Shown here: piece by piece, positions 24,809-33,008 of the stretch
How positions within the stretch are numbered: position 1 is the first letter of the stretch
Layout of the letters: the number at the start of each line of letters is the position of its first letter
Assembly (NCBI GenBank): GCA_019636445.1
Contig: JAHBXO010000011.1
Span: 1 to 39,996 of the forward strand
Direction: 5' to 3'
Source: Gemmataceae bacterium
GTDB lineage: Bacteria; Planctomycetota; Planctomycetia; Gemmatales; Gemmataceae
DNA length: 39,996 bases
Translations under genes and position numbers: made by a program
Notes under the pieces: model-generated
Database searches by the model: none
What the model was told of the DNA's origin: nothing
Seen by the model: the letters and a program-made list of their open reading frames with translations, nothing else

Positions 24809-25714
24809 TCACGAGAACCGCCGTGTTCGCTGGATCAGGTATTCCAACAGCGCCTTGTCGAATCCCACACTCGTATCCATCGGCACATAGTCAACATTTG
24901 CCAGCCCGCATTCGCGCTTCCACGTCTCCTGAAACTCATTCAGGCTCTGCAAATAGTCGTCGCGGATGCCACGCGCGTCGATGTCCTTCACGATCGCGCC
25001 CGTCTCCGGGTCCTCGAAGTCGTTCAACCCCGTGAAGGGGAACTTCACCTCGGCCTCGTCAAGAATGTGGAAGAGAATGATCTCGTGCCCCGCATGTCGC
25101 AGCCGATAAAGGCTTTTCATCACCGGGTCCGGGTCGGTCAGCAGGTCGCTGAAGACCATGATAAGGCACTTCCCGCGGATCAGCCCGGCGAGCTGGAACA
25201 GCCCGTTCGCGATGTCCGTCGGCCCCGTCGGCTGGAGGTTCGCGAGCATGCTGAGCATCGTGCCAAGCTGGCTGCGCTTGCTCTTCGGCGGCAGGACGTT
25301 GCGGATCTTCTCGTCGAAGGTGACGAGGCCGACCGGGTCCTGCTGGTGGATCATCAGATAGGCGAGCGCGGCCGCGAGGCAGATGCCGTACTCGAACTTC
25401 GTCAGTTCCTGCCGGTACGTGTAGCCCATCGACTTGGAGAGGTCCATGACGAGATAGCCCGTCATGTTCGTCTCGGCGCGGAACTTCTTGACGAAGTACT
25501 TCCCCGTCTTGGCGTAGACCTTCCAATCGAGGTCCTTGATGTCGTCGCCGGGGGTGTACTTGCGGTGCTCGGAGAACTCGACGGAGAAGCCCTGGAAGGG
25601 CGAGTTGTGCAGGCCGGTGAGGAAGCCTTCGACGATGAACTTGGCGCGAAGGTCCAGCCGTGCGACTTGGCGGATGACTTCGGGTCGCAGGTACTTCTCG
25701 GCGGTGCTGCTCAT
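24809..25714 (-). CDS. DUF58 domain protein with a vWA-like fold
   Basis: A 301-residue cytoplasmic protein. The DUF58 signature is FSEHRKYTPGDDIKDLDWKVYAKTGKYFVKKF at about 47-78. It is followed by a vWA-like region with a metal-site motif of MIDAS type (DLSKSMGYTY, D91, S93, S95), and by IMVFSDLLTDPD near residue 185. DUF58 proteins often act with MoxR-type AAA ATPases in maturing or inserting other proteins. No MoxR gene is within this window, so here the gene is an orphan. The start at 25714 leaves a short 44-bp divergent spacer with the nucleotidyltransferase gene, and an A+T-rich TATATTG stretch there may hold promoters for both. Confidence 0.9.
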   Translation of the reverse strand: MSSTAEKYLRPEVIRQVARLDLRAKFIVEGFLTGLHNSPFQGFSVEFSEHRKYTPGDDIKDLDWKVYAKTGKYFVKKFRAETNMTGYLVMDLSKSMGYTYRQELTKFEYGICLAAALAYLMIHQQDPVGLVTFDEKIRNVLPPKSKRSQLGTMLSMLANLQPTGPTDIANGLFQLAGLIRGKCLIMVFSDLLTDPDPVMKSLYRLRHAGHEIILFHILDEAEVKFPFTGLNDFEDPETGAIVKDIDARGIRDDYLQSLNEFQETWKRECGLANVDYVPMDTSVGFDKALLEYLIQRTRRFS

Positions 25715-25758
25715 GCCACCAATATAGCGGCGGGCTGGTTCGGCGGTATATTGAGGAC

Positions 25759-26343
25759 ATGTCTACGCCGACGATCTCCGGCTGGGAGCGCAGCATGGCC
25801 GCCGCCGACGCCGTCCGCGACCGCTTGCGGCGCGCTTCGGCGGCTCTCGAATCGCACGGCATCCCCTACGCCGTGATCGGCGGGAACGCCGTCGCCGAGT
25901 GGGTTGGCCGCGTCGATGCGGCCGCGGTGCGTACGACGCAGGACGTCGACATCCTTCTCAATCGAACCGATTTGGAAGCCGCGAAAGTGGCGATGGAAAG
26001 CGCCGGCTTCGTCTACCGGCATGTCAAAAGCATCGACATGTTCCTCGACGGTCCTGACGCGAAGGCCCGCGACGCGGTCCATGTGATCTTCGCGGGAGAG
26101 AAGGTTCGACAAGAGTATATACTGCCGACGCCCACGTTGAATGAATCGGAAGCGGCACCGGACTTCCGCGTGCTGTCGCTGGAAGCTCTGGTGCGAATGA
26201 AGCTCACGTCGTTCCGAGACAAGGACCGTACGCACCTGCGTGACTTCATCGACATCGGCACCATCGACGAAACGTGGCCGGCGAAGTTCCCTTCGGAGCT
26301 GGCGGCGCGGTTGCAGGAATTGCTAGACACGCCGGATGGATAA
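25759..26343 (+). CDS. Nucleotidyltransferase-fold protein
   Basis: A 194-residue protein with a minimal nucleotidyltransferase (NTase) core. GIPYAVIGGNAVAEW places the GG of the motif at 41-42, and RTTQDVDILLNRTDL gives D62 and D64 as candidate metal ligands. A third acidic residue lies in the strand DAVHVIF. The C-terminal half (LSLEALVRMKLTSFRDKDRTHLRDFIDIG) is typical of AbiEii/MNT-like NTases used as antitoxins or toxins, and of the wider nucleotidyl transferase family. The usual HEPN or AbiEi partner is not adjacent, so a defence role is only a possibility. The ATG is preceded by GAGGAC. Confidence 0.82.
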   Translation: MSTPTISGWERSMAAADAVRDRLRRASAALESHGIPYAVIGGNAVAEWVGRVDAAAVRTTQDVDILLNRTDLEAAKVAMESAGFVYRHVKSIDMFLDGPDAKARDAVHVIFAGEKVRQEYILPTPTLNESEAAPDFRVLSLEALVRMKLTSFRDKDRTHLRDFIDIGTIDETWPAKFPSELAARLQELLDTPDG

Positions 26344-26457
26344 TCGTGGAAACGAAGACCGTTCACACGTTGGATACATTTCGGCATCCGACATTCGATC
26401 GGAGGGCGACACGCCGATTCCTTTTGGCAGTACCGATAATCCATCTGTTCTTTCTTC

Positions 26458-26685
26458 GTGCTAGGTCTTTCGTCCCGACTGGGTCTTCTCGGTGAATTGC
26501 TCTTTCAAATCGGGTTTCCTGCGATGTTCTTCTTCAGCATTTTCGTCATGTACCGGACCGGGATAAATCAAACCACATGCCCTCGATGCGGACGATCGTT
26601 ACGGCGACCGGACGATGAAAACCAGTTTGTCTGCGAACCCTGTCGCGTAACATGGACCACGAATTGGACGGGTGGTCGAGGTTGA
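26458..26685 (+). CDS. Small membrane protein with a zinc-ribbon tail
   Basis: A 75-residue protein: a hydrophobic N-terminal half (about 12-34, GELLFQIGFPAMFFFSIFVMY), then a four-cysteine zinc-ribbon-like tail. The cysteines are C41, C44, C59 and C62 (CPRCGRSL and CEPCRVTW), which could bind one zinc ion. The start codon is uncertain: GTG at 26458 or the ATG at 26524, which would keep only the shorter hydrophobic part. The gene ends 9 bp from the convergent Uma2-family gene. No similarity is recognised beyond the zinc-ribbon spacing, and it is the least certain gene in this stretch. The 113 bases between it and the nucleotidyltransferase gene hold nothing I can name. Confidence 0.5.
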   Translation: MLGLSSRLGLLGELLFQIGFPAMFFFSIFVMYRTGINQTTCPRCGRSLRRPDDENQFVCEPCRVTWTTNWTGGRG

Positions 26686-26693
26686 CCGGCTGA

Positions 26694-27269
26694 TCACTCG
26701 AAGAACTTCGCCACCGGTACCGCGAAGTTCGGCAGCACGTCGGGCAGAGTCAGCGTATCGCCGGCATGAAGGATCACCTGTCCGGTTCCGCGGTACACCG
26801 AAGCCGTGAGTCCATCGGGATCGAGCACGAGAATGGCCGTCACCCCGGCTTGCAGGTAGTCGCCCACCTTGCTGAAGATCGCCATCCAGGTATTCGATGG
26901 CGAACGGACTTCGACCACCAACTCGGGCACGACTTCACTGAGACCTTCGGGTGCCGGTCCCGGTGGGAGGCGCTGAAAGCTGTAAAAGGAGAGATCGGGA
27001 CCGCGAACCGTGTCCGGGCTCTTGCGAATCAGAATGTGCGAATCGTTGGACATCGTGTGGCCGAGTTGACGTTCCTCGACGAAGTTGCCGATCATTCGCC
27101 CGGCCTTTAGGCACACTTGTCCGTGTCGAAGGGATGGCATGCCATGCTCCTTGAGGACACCGTCGATGAGTTCCGCGTAGTCGTGCGAATACTTCTCGAC
27201 GAACTCCTCGGCCGTCACGAGTTGCGGAATGACCTGTGTGGATGGAGGAGATAGTGTTGCACCGGTCAT
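26694..27269 (-). CDS. Uma2 family (DUF820) nuclease-like protein
   Basis: A 191-residue protein of the Uma2/DUF820 family, which has a PD-(D/E)XK-type nuclease fold. Candidate catalytic residues are D92 in VRGPDLSFYS, E120 in ELVVEVRSPSN and K137 in the following helix (FSKVGDYLQAGV). The usual sequence ILVLDPDG closes the core. The family is highly expanded in cyanobacteria and planctomycetes, and its biological role is uncertain, with transposon- or phage-related ideas unproven. The ATG at 27269 follows an excellent AAGGAG site. It is the last gene of a minus-strand run. Confidence 0.88.
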   Translation of the reverse strand: MTGATLSPPSTQVIPQLVTAEEFVEKYSHDYAELIDGVLKEHGMPSLRHGQVCLKAGRMIGNFVEERQLGHTMSNDSHILIRKSPDTVRGPDLSFYSFQRLPPGPAPEGLSEVVPELVVEVRSPSNTWMAIFSKVGDYLQAGVTAILVLDPDGLTASVYRGTGQVILHAGDTLTLPDVLPNFAVPVAKFFE

Positions 27270-27274
27270 GATTA

Positions 27275-27280
27275 CTCCTT
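27275..27280 (-). promoter_or_regulatory. Shine-Dalgarno site of the Uma2-family gene
   Basis: AAGGAG on the minus strand lies five bases before the ATG at 27269. It is one of the few clear ribosome sites in the window and fixes this start. Confidence 0.8.
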
Positions 27281-27329
27281 AACAACACCGTACCGAAATG
27301 CGAAAGAGAGCAAAAGGCTGATTTGTCCA

Positions 27330-28112
27330 TCACCACTCCGTAGCCCCGGTCGGCCATGTATCCTGCGGCACGAACCCCGTCAGCGCCCTCGTCTCCGACA
27401 AATCGTAGATGAGTTCCGTCCGGTGCCGGCTCGTCGCATACGCCACATGGAATCCGCTCACGGCCTCCGCCTCCACAGCGGCCGCGAAGAATCGGCCGGC
27501 GTCGCCGGGGCTGAGATACACATCCTGGTCCTCGACGCTCCGCTCGATCTCGGCCACTTGCCCCAGGTCGCGCGGACACCAGCCGAGCCGCACTGCAATC
27601 ACGGCCATCCCGTGCTCGCGCGAGTAGACTTCGCCAATCGCTTCGAGGAACACCTTCGTGCAGGCGTAGAGGTAGCGCGGGGCGAAGCGGGCCGAGCCGG
27701 TCAGCGGAATCTGCTTCGCGTCGATGTGCCGGTCCACCACCTGCCCGGTGCTGGCGAGAACGAGACGAGGAATCTTGGCGAGCCGGGCCGCCTCGAGCAG
27801 GTTGTATAGCCCAACGATGTTGTTCGGTACGAGACCGTCGAGGAAGTTGTCCCCGTCGTCCGGCGGAGTGCCGCGCGGGTACTTAGCGTCGTCCGGCGTG
27901 GCCGCGAGGTGGATCACACGATCCATCCCCTGCATCGCGGCACGCAGCACGGCGACGTCGCCGAACGTGGCGACGAGCGATTGCCCCGGCGGCAGCCCCG
28001 GGGTCGGGCGCACGTCGAAGCCGATGACATGGTGCCCCTTCGCGACGAGCGCCTTGACGGCGGCGCGGCCGAGCCGACCGGCCGAGCCGGTGACGAGTAT
28101 GCGGTAGGTCAT
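27330..28112 (-). CDS. NAD-dependent epimerase/dehydratase (extended SDR)
   Basis: A 260-residue extended short-chain dehydrogenase/reductase. The nucleotide-binding motif is TGSAGRLGRAAV at residues 8-19 (TGxxGxxG type), with FDVRP after the second strand, where an aspartate at position 33 favours NAD over NADP. GDVAV and VIHLAA follow, then LASTGQVVD and the catalytic YACTK (Y149, K153). Length and sequence resemble uronate dehydrogenase and small NAD-dependent epimerases. A sugar or sugar-nucleotide substrate is likely but not identifiable. It starts 31 bp after the P-type ATPase stop, so it may be read from the same transcript. Confidence 0.9.
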   Translation of the reverse strand: MTYRILVTGSAGRLGRAAVKALVAKGHHVIGFDVRPTPGLPPGQSLVATFGDVAVLRAAMQGMDRVIHLAATPDDAKYPRGTPPDDGDNFLDGLVPNNIVGLYNLLEAARLAKIPRLVLASTGQVVDRHIDAKQIPLTGSARFAPRYLYACTKVFLEAIGEVYSREHGMAVIAVRLGWCPRDLGQVAEIERSVEDQDVYLSPGDAGRFFAAAVEAEAVSGFHVAYATSRHRTELIYDLSETRALTGFVPQDTWPTGATEW

Positions 28113-28143
28113 GCCGATAGAGTACGGGGCGCGAGGCCGCCCA

Positions 28144-30036
28144 TCAGTCCGGCGGGTCGTAGTCCGTCAGCGTTCGCGGCAGCATCGAGGTCCGCAGGGC
28201 GTTCAACACCGCCAGCACGTCGATCAATTCCTGAGCGATCGCGCCAGCGACCGGTGGGAGGTAGCCCGCGGCGGCGACGAGCATACCGATCACGCTCAGC
28301 GCCATCCCGCCGACGGCGCTCTGCAACGCGATGGTGCGCATGCGACGGCCGATGTGCAACAGCTCATCCACGCGTTGCAGTGAGCTTTCGAGGATGACCG
28401 CGCCGGCGGCCTCGGCCGTCACGTCGCTCCCCTGACCGAACGCGATACCGACGGTCGCGGCTGTCAGGGCCGGGGCGTCGTTGATCCCGTCGCCCATGAA
28501 TATCGAATTGGCTTTCAGCGTCTCGCTCCGCACAAGGGCGAGTTTCTGCTCCGGACTTTGGCTTGCAAAAACTTCCGTGATACCCACTTTGTCCGCCAGA
28601 TAGCGCACTTCGGATTCGCGGTCGCCCGAGACGAGCAATACGCGATCGAAGCCGTGTCGGGGCTTCAGGTGACGGACGAAGGACTTCCCCTCGGAGCGCG
28701 GCTCGTCGCGGAAGCGGAAGGTGGCGGCATAGGCTCCGTCGATGAGCACGACGCATTCGAGGCCGCCGGCCAACGGGGGTAACGATTCCGCCAAGGCCGG
28801 TGACTGGGCTGCGAGTTTCTTCCGGCTCGTCACCTGGATTGTTCGCCCACCGATGACGCCCCGCAGTCCTTCACCGGGCCGTTCGCTCACTTCGACCGCT
28901 TCCGCCAGCACGAGCCGTTCGGACTCGGCGGCCTCCACCATTGCCGCCGCCAGCGGATGTCGCGAGTAGCGCTCCAGACTGGCGACGGCGGACAGAGCTT
29001 CCTCGCGGGTGAAACCCGGACCAGACAGTACGTCCGTCAGCTTCGGCTCGCCGTAGGTGAGCGTGCCCGTCTTGTCGAAGATGGCGACGCGGCAAGTGTC
29101 GATCTTCTCGAGTATGGCGGGGTCCTTGATGATGATGCCACGCCGCGCCGCCAGAGACACCGAGCCGATGATGGCCACCGGAATGGCGATGAGCAACGGA
29201 CACGGCGTCGCCACGACGAGGACGCCAAGGAACCGCGAGGCCTCGCCGCTGATGGCCCAGGCCACGAGTGCGATGGCGACCGCGAGCGGCGTGTACACGG
29301 CCCCGATCTGATCGCCGAGCCGCCGGAGTTGCGGGCGCCGTTGTTCCGAATCCCGCATCACCTGCATGATCTTGGCGTACCGAGAATCGACGGCCGTCTT
29401 TTCCGCACGGATCGTCAGCGCCCCTTCGCCATTAATCGCCCCGGAAAGAACAGCCGCGCCGAGCGCCTTCGGGAGCAAGTACGGCTCCCCGGTCAGATAG
29501 GCCTCGTTCATCGTGCTATGACCCTCGAGCACCACACCGTCGACCGGGCAGGTTTCATGCGGAAACACGACCAGTTCGTCCCCGACGGCTACCGACTCGA
29601 GAGGAATGTCGTCGATCGTGGCCCCCTGTTTCCGATGCGCCCGCGTGGGCATCCGCCTTGCGAGGGCTTCCAGCGCGAACGACGCCCGACGCACCGCGTA
29701 CGATTCCAACGCCTGCCCGCCGGAGAGCATCAGTACCACGAGCGTACCTGCCAGGTATTCACCGAGGATCACGGCCGTGACGATCGAGATGCCTGCCAAC
29801 AAATCGGAGCTAAATTCGCCACGCAACAGGTGCCGGCCAAGCCCGACCAGCAGCGGAATCCCACCGACCAGTGCGAGGATGAGGGGTATCTGATGAACTG
29901 CGATCCCCAAAGACCTCTGCGTGGCATCGAACCCGAATCGAAGAATCAGATGGAGAAGAATCGCAAGCACTGCCAGTAGGGCGATGCGGATTTCCCGGCC
30001 GATGACGAATTCGGTTTTCCCTGGAGTCGACGGCAT
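28144..30036 (-). CDS. P1B-type heavy-metal-transporting ATPase
   Basis: A 630-residue inner-membrane metal pump. The ATG at 30036 was chosen because upstream residues are unrelated. Features: TGE (182-184) of the actuator domain, TPCP (277-280) in the metal-path helix, the phosphorylated aspartate in DKTGTLT (321-327), HP dipeptide (360-361) typical of P1B pumps, and GDGIND (515-520). There is no N-terminal HMA or CXXC metal-binding domain. TPC in place of CPC puts it outside the standard copper (CPC) group. Sub-families with TPC have been linked to nickel, iron or other metals, so the metal is unassigned. A cysteine in ETCPVDG lies in the actuator domain. Neighbouring genes include a TerB-like protein, which also fits a metal or oxyanion stress setting. 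Confidence 0.92.
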   Translation of the reverse strand: MPSTPGKTEFVIGREIRIALLAVLAILLHLILRFGFDATQRSLGIAVHQIPLILALVGGIPLLVGLGRHLLRGEFSSDLLAGISIVTAVILGEYLAGTLVVLMLSGGQALESYAVRRASFALEALARRMPTRAHRKQGATIDDIPLESVAVGDELVVFPHETCPVDGVVLEGHSTMNEAYLTGEPYLLPKALGAAVLSGAINGEGALTIRAEKTAVDSRYAKIMQVMRDSEQRRPQLRRLGDQIGAVYTPLAVAIALVAWAISGEASRFLGVLVVATPCPLLIAIPVAIIGSVSLAARRGIIIKDPAILEKIDTCRVAIFDKTGTLTYGEPKLTDVLSGPGFTREEALSAVASLERYSRHPLAAAMVEAAESERLVLAEAVEVSERPGEGLRGVIGGRTIQVTSRKKLAAQSPALAESLPPLAGGLECVVLIDGAYAATFRFRDEPRSEGKSFVRHLKPRHGFDRVLLVSGDRESEVRYLADKVGITEVFASQSPEQKLALVRSETLKANSIFMGDGINDAPALTAATVGIAFGQGSDVTAEAAGAVILESSLQRVDELLHIGRRMRTIALQSAVGGMALSVIGMLVAAAGYLPPVAGAIAQELIDVLAVLNALRTSMLPRTLTDYDPPD

Positions 30037-30144
30037 TATGGATGACCAGTGGCGAAATCGAGGCAATCGTTTGGCGGTATTGTAAGCGGAAGCGCATCGT
30101 CTGTTGCGATGACCCACTCGGACTCGGACGAAGCCGTCTCGCAA

Positions 30145-30540
30145 TTATCCCCACACATCGGTCTCGCGAATACTGTCGAGGTCGGCTTCGAGCTTCTTGA
30201 ATCGCGGGCTGAGTTGTTTCGCTTCATTCCGGAGTTGTTTCACGAACTCCCGCTCGATCACGGAGACGTGCTTGTCCGCGAGCAGCACCTCGCGCAGCCA
30301 GTCGACCTCGGTGTCCGACACGACGCCGTCCTTGAGCACGACGGCCCGGAGAATCTCGACCAGCAGCTTGTCGTAATCAGGGTGGACGGTCACGGCCGCG
30401 TGCTTGAGGTGGACGAGGAACTTGACCTCGTCGCGGTCGACCCCGCCGTCCAGCACGGCACGGCGCAGCATCGCCGCCTCGGTCTCGCTGATGCGGGCGT
30501 CCACGAGCAGCAACCGTTTCACGAACTTGGGCCAGTCCAT
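30145..30540 (-). CDS. TerB-like tellurite-resistance-type protein
   Basis: A 131-residue all-helical protein similar to the TerB family: DARISETEAAMLRRAVLDGGVDRDEVKFL at about 14-42 and KDGVVSDTEVDWLREVLLADKHVSVIER at about 70-97 are the two internal repeats typical of this fold, with acidic residues at the helix starts. TerB-type proteins occur with tellurite and stress-response clusters, but they are also widespread without any link to tellurite. GGGAG lies about 6 bases before the start at 30540. It is 108 bp upstream of the metal ATPase gene on the same strand, and a role in metal or redox stress is only suggested by that. Confidence 0.75.
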   Translation of the reverse strand: MDWPKFVKRLLLVDARISETEAAMLRRAVLDGGVDRDEVKFLVHLKHAAVTVHPDYDKLLVEILRAVVLKDGVVSDTEVDWLREVLLADKHVSVIEREFVKQLRNEAKQLSPRFKKLEADLDSIRETDVWG

Positions 30541-30561
30541 GCGATGCTCCCGAATCGGAAA

Positions 30562-30921
30562 TTAGAATTCGACTTCGTCATACCATCGCCACGTGAGTTG
30601 TTCGGTCGATTCGTAATTGCGGTGCGGGCCGATCAGCACGCCGGCGAGGCGGCTTCGACCGTCCTCCTCGCACTCGACCCGGTACGTGCGACTGCGGCGG
30701 GCGCGGAGTTCCCCGACGAGCGGGCCGCGGAACGCTCCGAACCAGTCGTAGCGGATCGAACGCACGCGGCAGCCGCGCCGCTCGGCCTCGTCGCGGATGT
30801 CGTGGTGATCCAAGCGCCGGCGATTGCGGAAGTAGAGCGGCAGGATGACGGCGGCCGACACGAACAACACTCCCACCATCACTTGTCCGACGATCAGCAA
30901 CGGATCGCGTTGGCCCGGCAT
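30562..30921 (-). CDS. Small single-pass membrane protein
   Basis: A 119-residue protein with one hydrophobic segment at about 8-31 (LLIVGQVMVGVLFVSAAVILPLYF), followed by a basic junction (RNRRRLDHH), so the C-terminal domain is probably cytoplasmic. That domain carries many arginine and glutamate residues and tryptophans (WFGAFRGPLVGELRAR, RWYDEVEF). No family is recognised. It lies between the TerB-like gene (21 bp) and another small gene (27 bp) on the same strand and is likely part of the same transcript. Confidence 0.65.
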   Translation of the reverse strand: MPGQRDPLLIVGQVMVGVLFVSAAVILPLYFRNRRRLDHHDIRDEAERRGCRVRSIRYDWFGAFRGPLVGELRARRSRTYRVECEEDGRSRLAGVLIGPHRNYESTEQLTWRWYDEVEF

Positions 30922-30948
30922 ATCGGTCCCTGAGGGAAGGAAAGGTAT

Positions 30949-31245
30949 CTACTTCAATCCCGCGAACGGGTTCTCGTCCGCCGGCGCGGTCGGCGCAGGA
31001 ATCGGTGGCAGTAGGGTCAGCACTTTCGCCTGCAATTCCTCCGCACGAAGCAGACCTTTCTCCACGAGCAACTGGCTCAGCGCCGTCAGGTAGAGCCGGA
31101 CTTCCCGTACCTCGCGGTCCAGGGCATCAAATTCCTCCTGCGAGACTTCCGATTGCTTCCGCAGCGCGAGTGCTTGCAGATGGGAAATTCGCCGCAGGTG
31201 CATCGCCTGCGCCGGCTCCGGAAAGAAGAGGTCGACGAAATCCAT
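30949..31245 (-). CDS. Small hypothetical protein with a helical core
   Basis: A 98-residue protein, helical through about residues 14-75 (LRRISHLQALALRKQSEVSQ, FDALDREVREVRLYLTALSQLL), with a proline-rich tail ending ENPFAGLK. It begins the minus-strand run towards the TerB-like and metal ATPase genes. There is no signal peptide, no catalytic motif and no recognised family. The gap to the next gene on the right (31246-31368) is a divergent promoter region, but no boxes can be named. Confidence 0.62.
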   Translation of the reverse strand: MDFVDLFFPEPAQAMHLRRISHLQALALRKQSEVSQEEFDALDREVREVRLYLTALSQLLVEKGLLRAEELQAKVLTLLPPIPAPTAPADENPFAGLK

Positions 31246-31368
31246 GGGTGGGACTCTTGGCGGATCGGCCTCATTCTGACCACGCCTCGGGATGGGGACA
31301 ACGAAAATCCGCGCTCACCCTTCGGATTCGGGCCGCATACAATCGCCCCATCCCCGAGGACCTCTCCC

Positions 31369-32304
31369 ATGAACCGCCGTGACTTCCTCGCCGTCGGCGC
31401 CGCCGCCACGCTCTCTCCCGCCGCCTTCTCCAAGGACAAACCGATGCTACCCGTCGTCGATACGCACCAGCACCTGTGGGACCTCAGCAAGTTCAAGCTC
31501 GGCTGGCTGAAACCGGGGTCGGTCTACGACGCCAGCTTCACGCCGAAGGAATACGCCGAGGCGACGAAAGGGCTGAACGTCGTGAAGGCGGTGTACATGG
31601 AAGTGGACGTGGTGCCGGAGCAACAGCAGGCCGAGGCCGATTACCTGATCGAGCTGTGCACGAGTGGCAAGACGCCGACCTGCGCCGCGGTCGTCTCCGG
31701 CCGGCCGAACTCGGACGGCTTCGCCAAGTATGCCGGGCAGTTCAAGGGCAGCAAATACGTCAAGGGCATCCGCCAGGTGTTGCACGTAGACACCACTCCG
31801 CCGGACTACTGCCTCGATCCGAAGTTCGTGAAGGGGATTCAACTCCTCGGCGACCTCGGCCTCAGCTACGACCTCTGCGTGCGCCCGGCCGACCTACCGA
31901 ACTTCGTCAAGCTCGTCGAGCAGTGCCCGAACACGCGGTTCATCCTCGACCATTGCGGCAATCCGCAAGCGAAGTTTACCGACGAGCAGTGGTCCGCCTG
32001 GAAGAAGAACACGGCCGCCCTCGCCGCGAAGAAGGGGGTGATGTGCAAGGTCTCCGGCTTCCTCGCGAACGGCTGGGAGAAGGGGAAGTGGAAGGCCGAG
32101 GACATCGCCCCGGTGGTGCATCACATCACGGAGACGTTCGGCTGGGACCGCGTGATGTTCGGCGGCGACTGGCCCGTGGTGCTGGCGGCCGGCTCCTACG
32201 CCGACTGGCTGACGGCCCTCCGGCAGATCATCGCCGACAAACCGGAATCGGACCAGAAGAAGCTGCTCCACGACAACGCGGTGAAGTTCTACGGGTTAGC
32301 GTGA
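31369..32304 (+). CDS. Tat-exported amidohydrolase (TIM-barrel metal hydrolase)
   Basis: A 311-residue amidohydrolase of the AMH2 type. The ATG at 31369 provides a twin-arginine-type signal (NRRDFLAVGAAATLSPAAF, residues 2-20). Metal ligands are suggested by VVDTHQHLWDL (H33, H35) on strand 1, DHCGNP on a later strand and the final aspartate in MFGGDWPVVLAAG near residue 265. Family members include lactonases, such as L-fucono- and rhamnono-1,5-lactonases, and decarboxylases. The context SKFKLGWLKP resembles the lactonase group. An exported lactonase-like hydrolase suits the sugar-handling set seen earlier in the window, but the substrate is unknown. The next gene begins 8 bp after its stop. 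Confidence 0.9.
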   Translation: MNRRDFLAVGAAATLSPAAFSKDKPMLPVVDTHQHLWDLSKFKLGWLKPGSVYDASFTPKEYAEATKGLNVVKAVYMEVDVVPEQQQAEADYLIELCTSGKTPTCAAVVSGRPNSDGFAKYAGQFKGSKYVKGIRQVLHVDTTPPDYCLDPKFVKGIQLLGDLGLSYDLCVRPADLPNFVKLVEQCPNTRFILDHCGNPQAKFTDEQWSAWKKNTAALAAKKGVMCKVSGFLANGWEKGKWKAEDIAPVVHHITETFGWDRVMFGGDWPVVLAAGSYADWLTALRQIIADKPESDQKKLLHDNAVKFYGLA

Positions 32305-32312
32305 GGTAGGCC

Positions 32313-32975
32313 GTGACAGAAGCGGAATGGTTGGCAAGTGACGACGCGGAAGAAATGTACTTCTTCGTCGTCGGCCGACGGACAGTGAGTCGACGCAAGA
32401 TTGATCTTTACTGCGTCGCATGTTCCAAATTGGTCACTCATTTGATACATGCTGAGGACGGAAAGGCTGCATTTGAGTGGCTTGAGGAGCATCCCGGCCA
32501 GCGAGAGCGTCCCCACAGTGGCGGGCACTTACGAGACTTGTTCCGGGGGCCTGCCCAGCAACTTTTCGATGCCCACGAGCGGCGTAGCGGTGGCCCTACT
32601 GGAGCCGCGATCAAGGTGGCGTTCGATCTTTGGGCTGATTGGTATGAATACGCATTCCCGAACGTGTATGAATGGTTTGAACCATTCCCGACCGCTCTTC
32701 GTGACGACCCGCGTGTTTACCTGCCGGGCGTCACACGAGATATTTTCGGCAACCCGTTCCGTACCGCCGCCTTTGACGTCACGTGGAGAACTTCGACAGC
32801 AATCGCTCTCTCTCATGCCATCTACGCTGACCGAGCTTTTGATCGGATGCCAATCCTGGCCGACGCACTACAGGACGCGGGTTGCGAAGACCCCGACATC
32901 CTCAACCACTGCCGAGGCGACGGACCACACGTTCGCGGTTGTTGGGTCGTCGATTTGTTACTCGATAAGAAGTAG
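32313..32975 (+). CDS. Gemmata-type multicopy family protein (MTEAEW family)
   Basis: A 220-residue protein of unknown function. Its ends closely match a family I recall as multicopy in Gemmata relatives: an N-terminus of the MTEAEWLASDD type followed by RRKIDLYCVACSKLV, and a C-terminus with TRDIFGNPFR, AIYADRAFDRMPILADALQDAGC and HCRGDGPHVRGCWVVDLLL. The middle (about 75-125) is more divergent than in typical members. The GTG at 32313 follows GAGGTAGG and starts only 8 bp after the amidohydrolase stop, so the two may be co-translated. The nearby repeats at 33009-33361 are consistent with an accessory region. Family membership is from memory, not from a search. Confidence 0.8.
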   Translation: MTEAEWLASDDAEEMYFFVVGRRTVSRRKIDLYCVACSKLVTHLIHAEDGKAAFEWLEEHPGQRERPHSGGHLRDLFRGPAQQLFDAHERRSGGPTGAAIKVAFDLWADWYEYAFPNVYEWFEPFPTALRDDPRVYLPGVTRDIFGNPFRTAAFDVTWRTSTAIALSHAIYADRAFDRMPILADALQDAGCEDPDILNHCRGDGPHVRGCWVVDLLLDKK

Positions 32976-33008
32976 TGCCAACGGATCAGCGAATCCTATT
33001 GGTAAAAC

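Noticed and set aside
25759..26343. Possible AbiE-type defence system
   Set aside because: Only the nucleotidyltransferase-like half is present and no AbiEi-like or HEPN partner is adjacent, so a system cannot be claimed.
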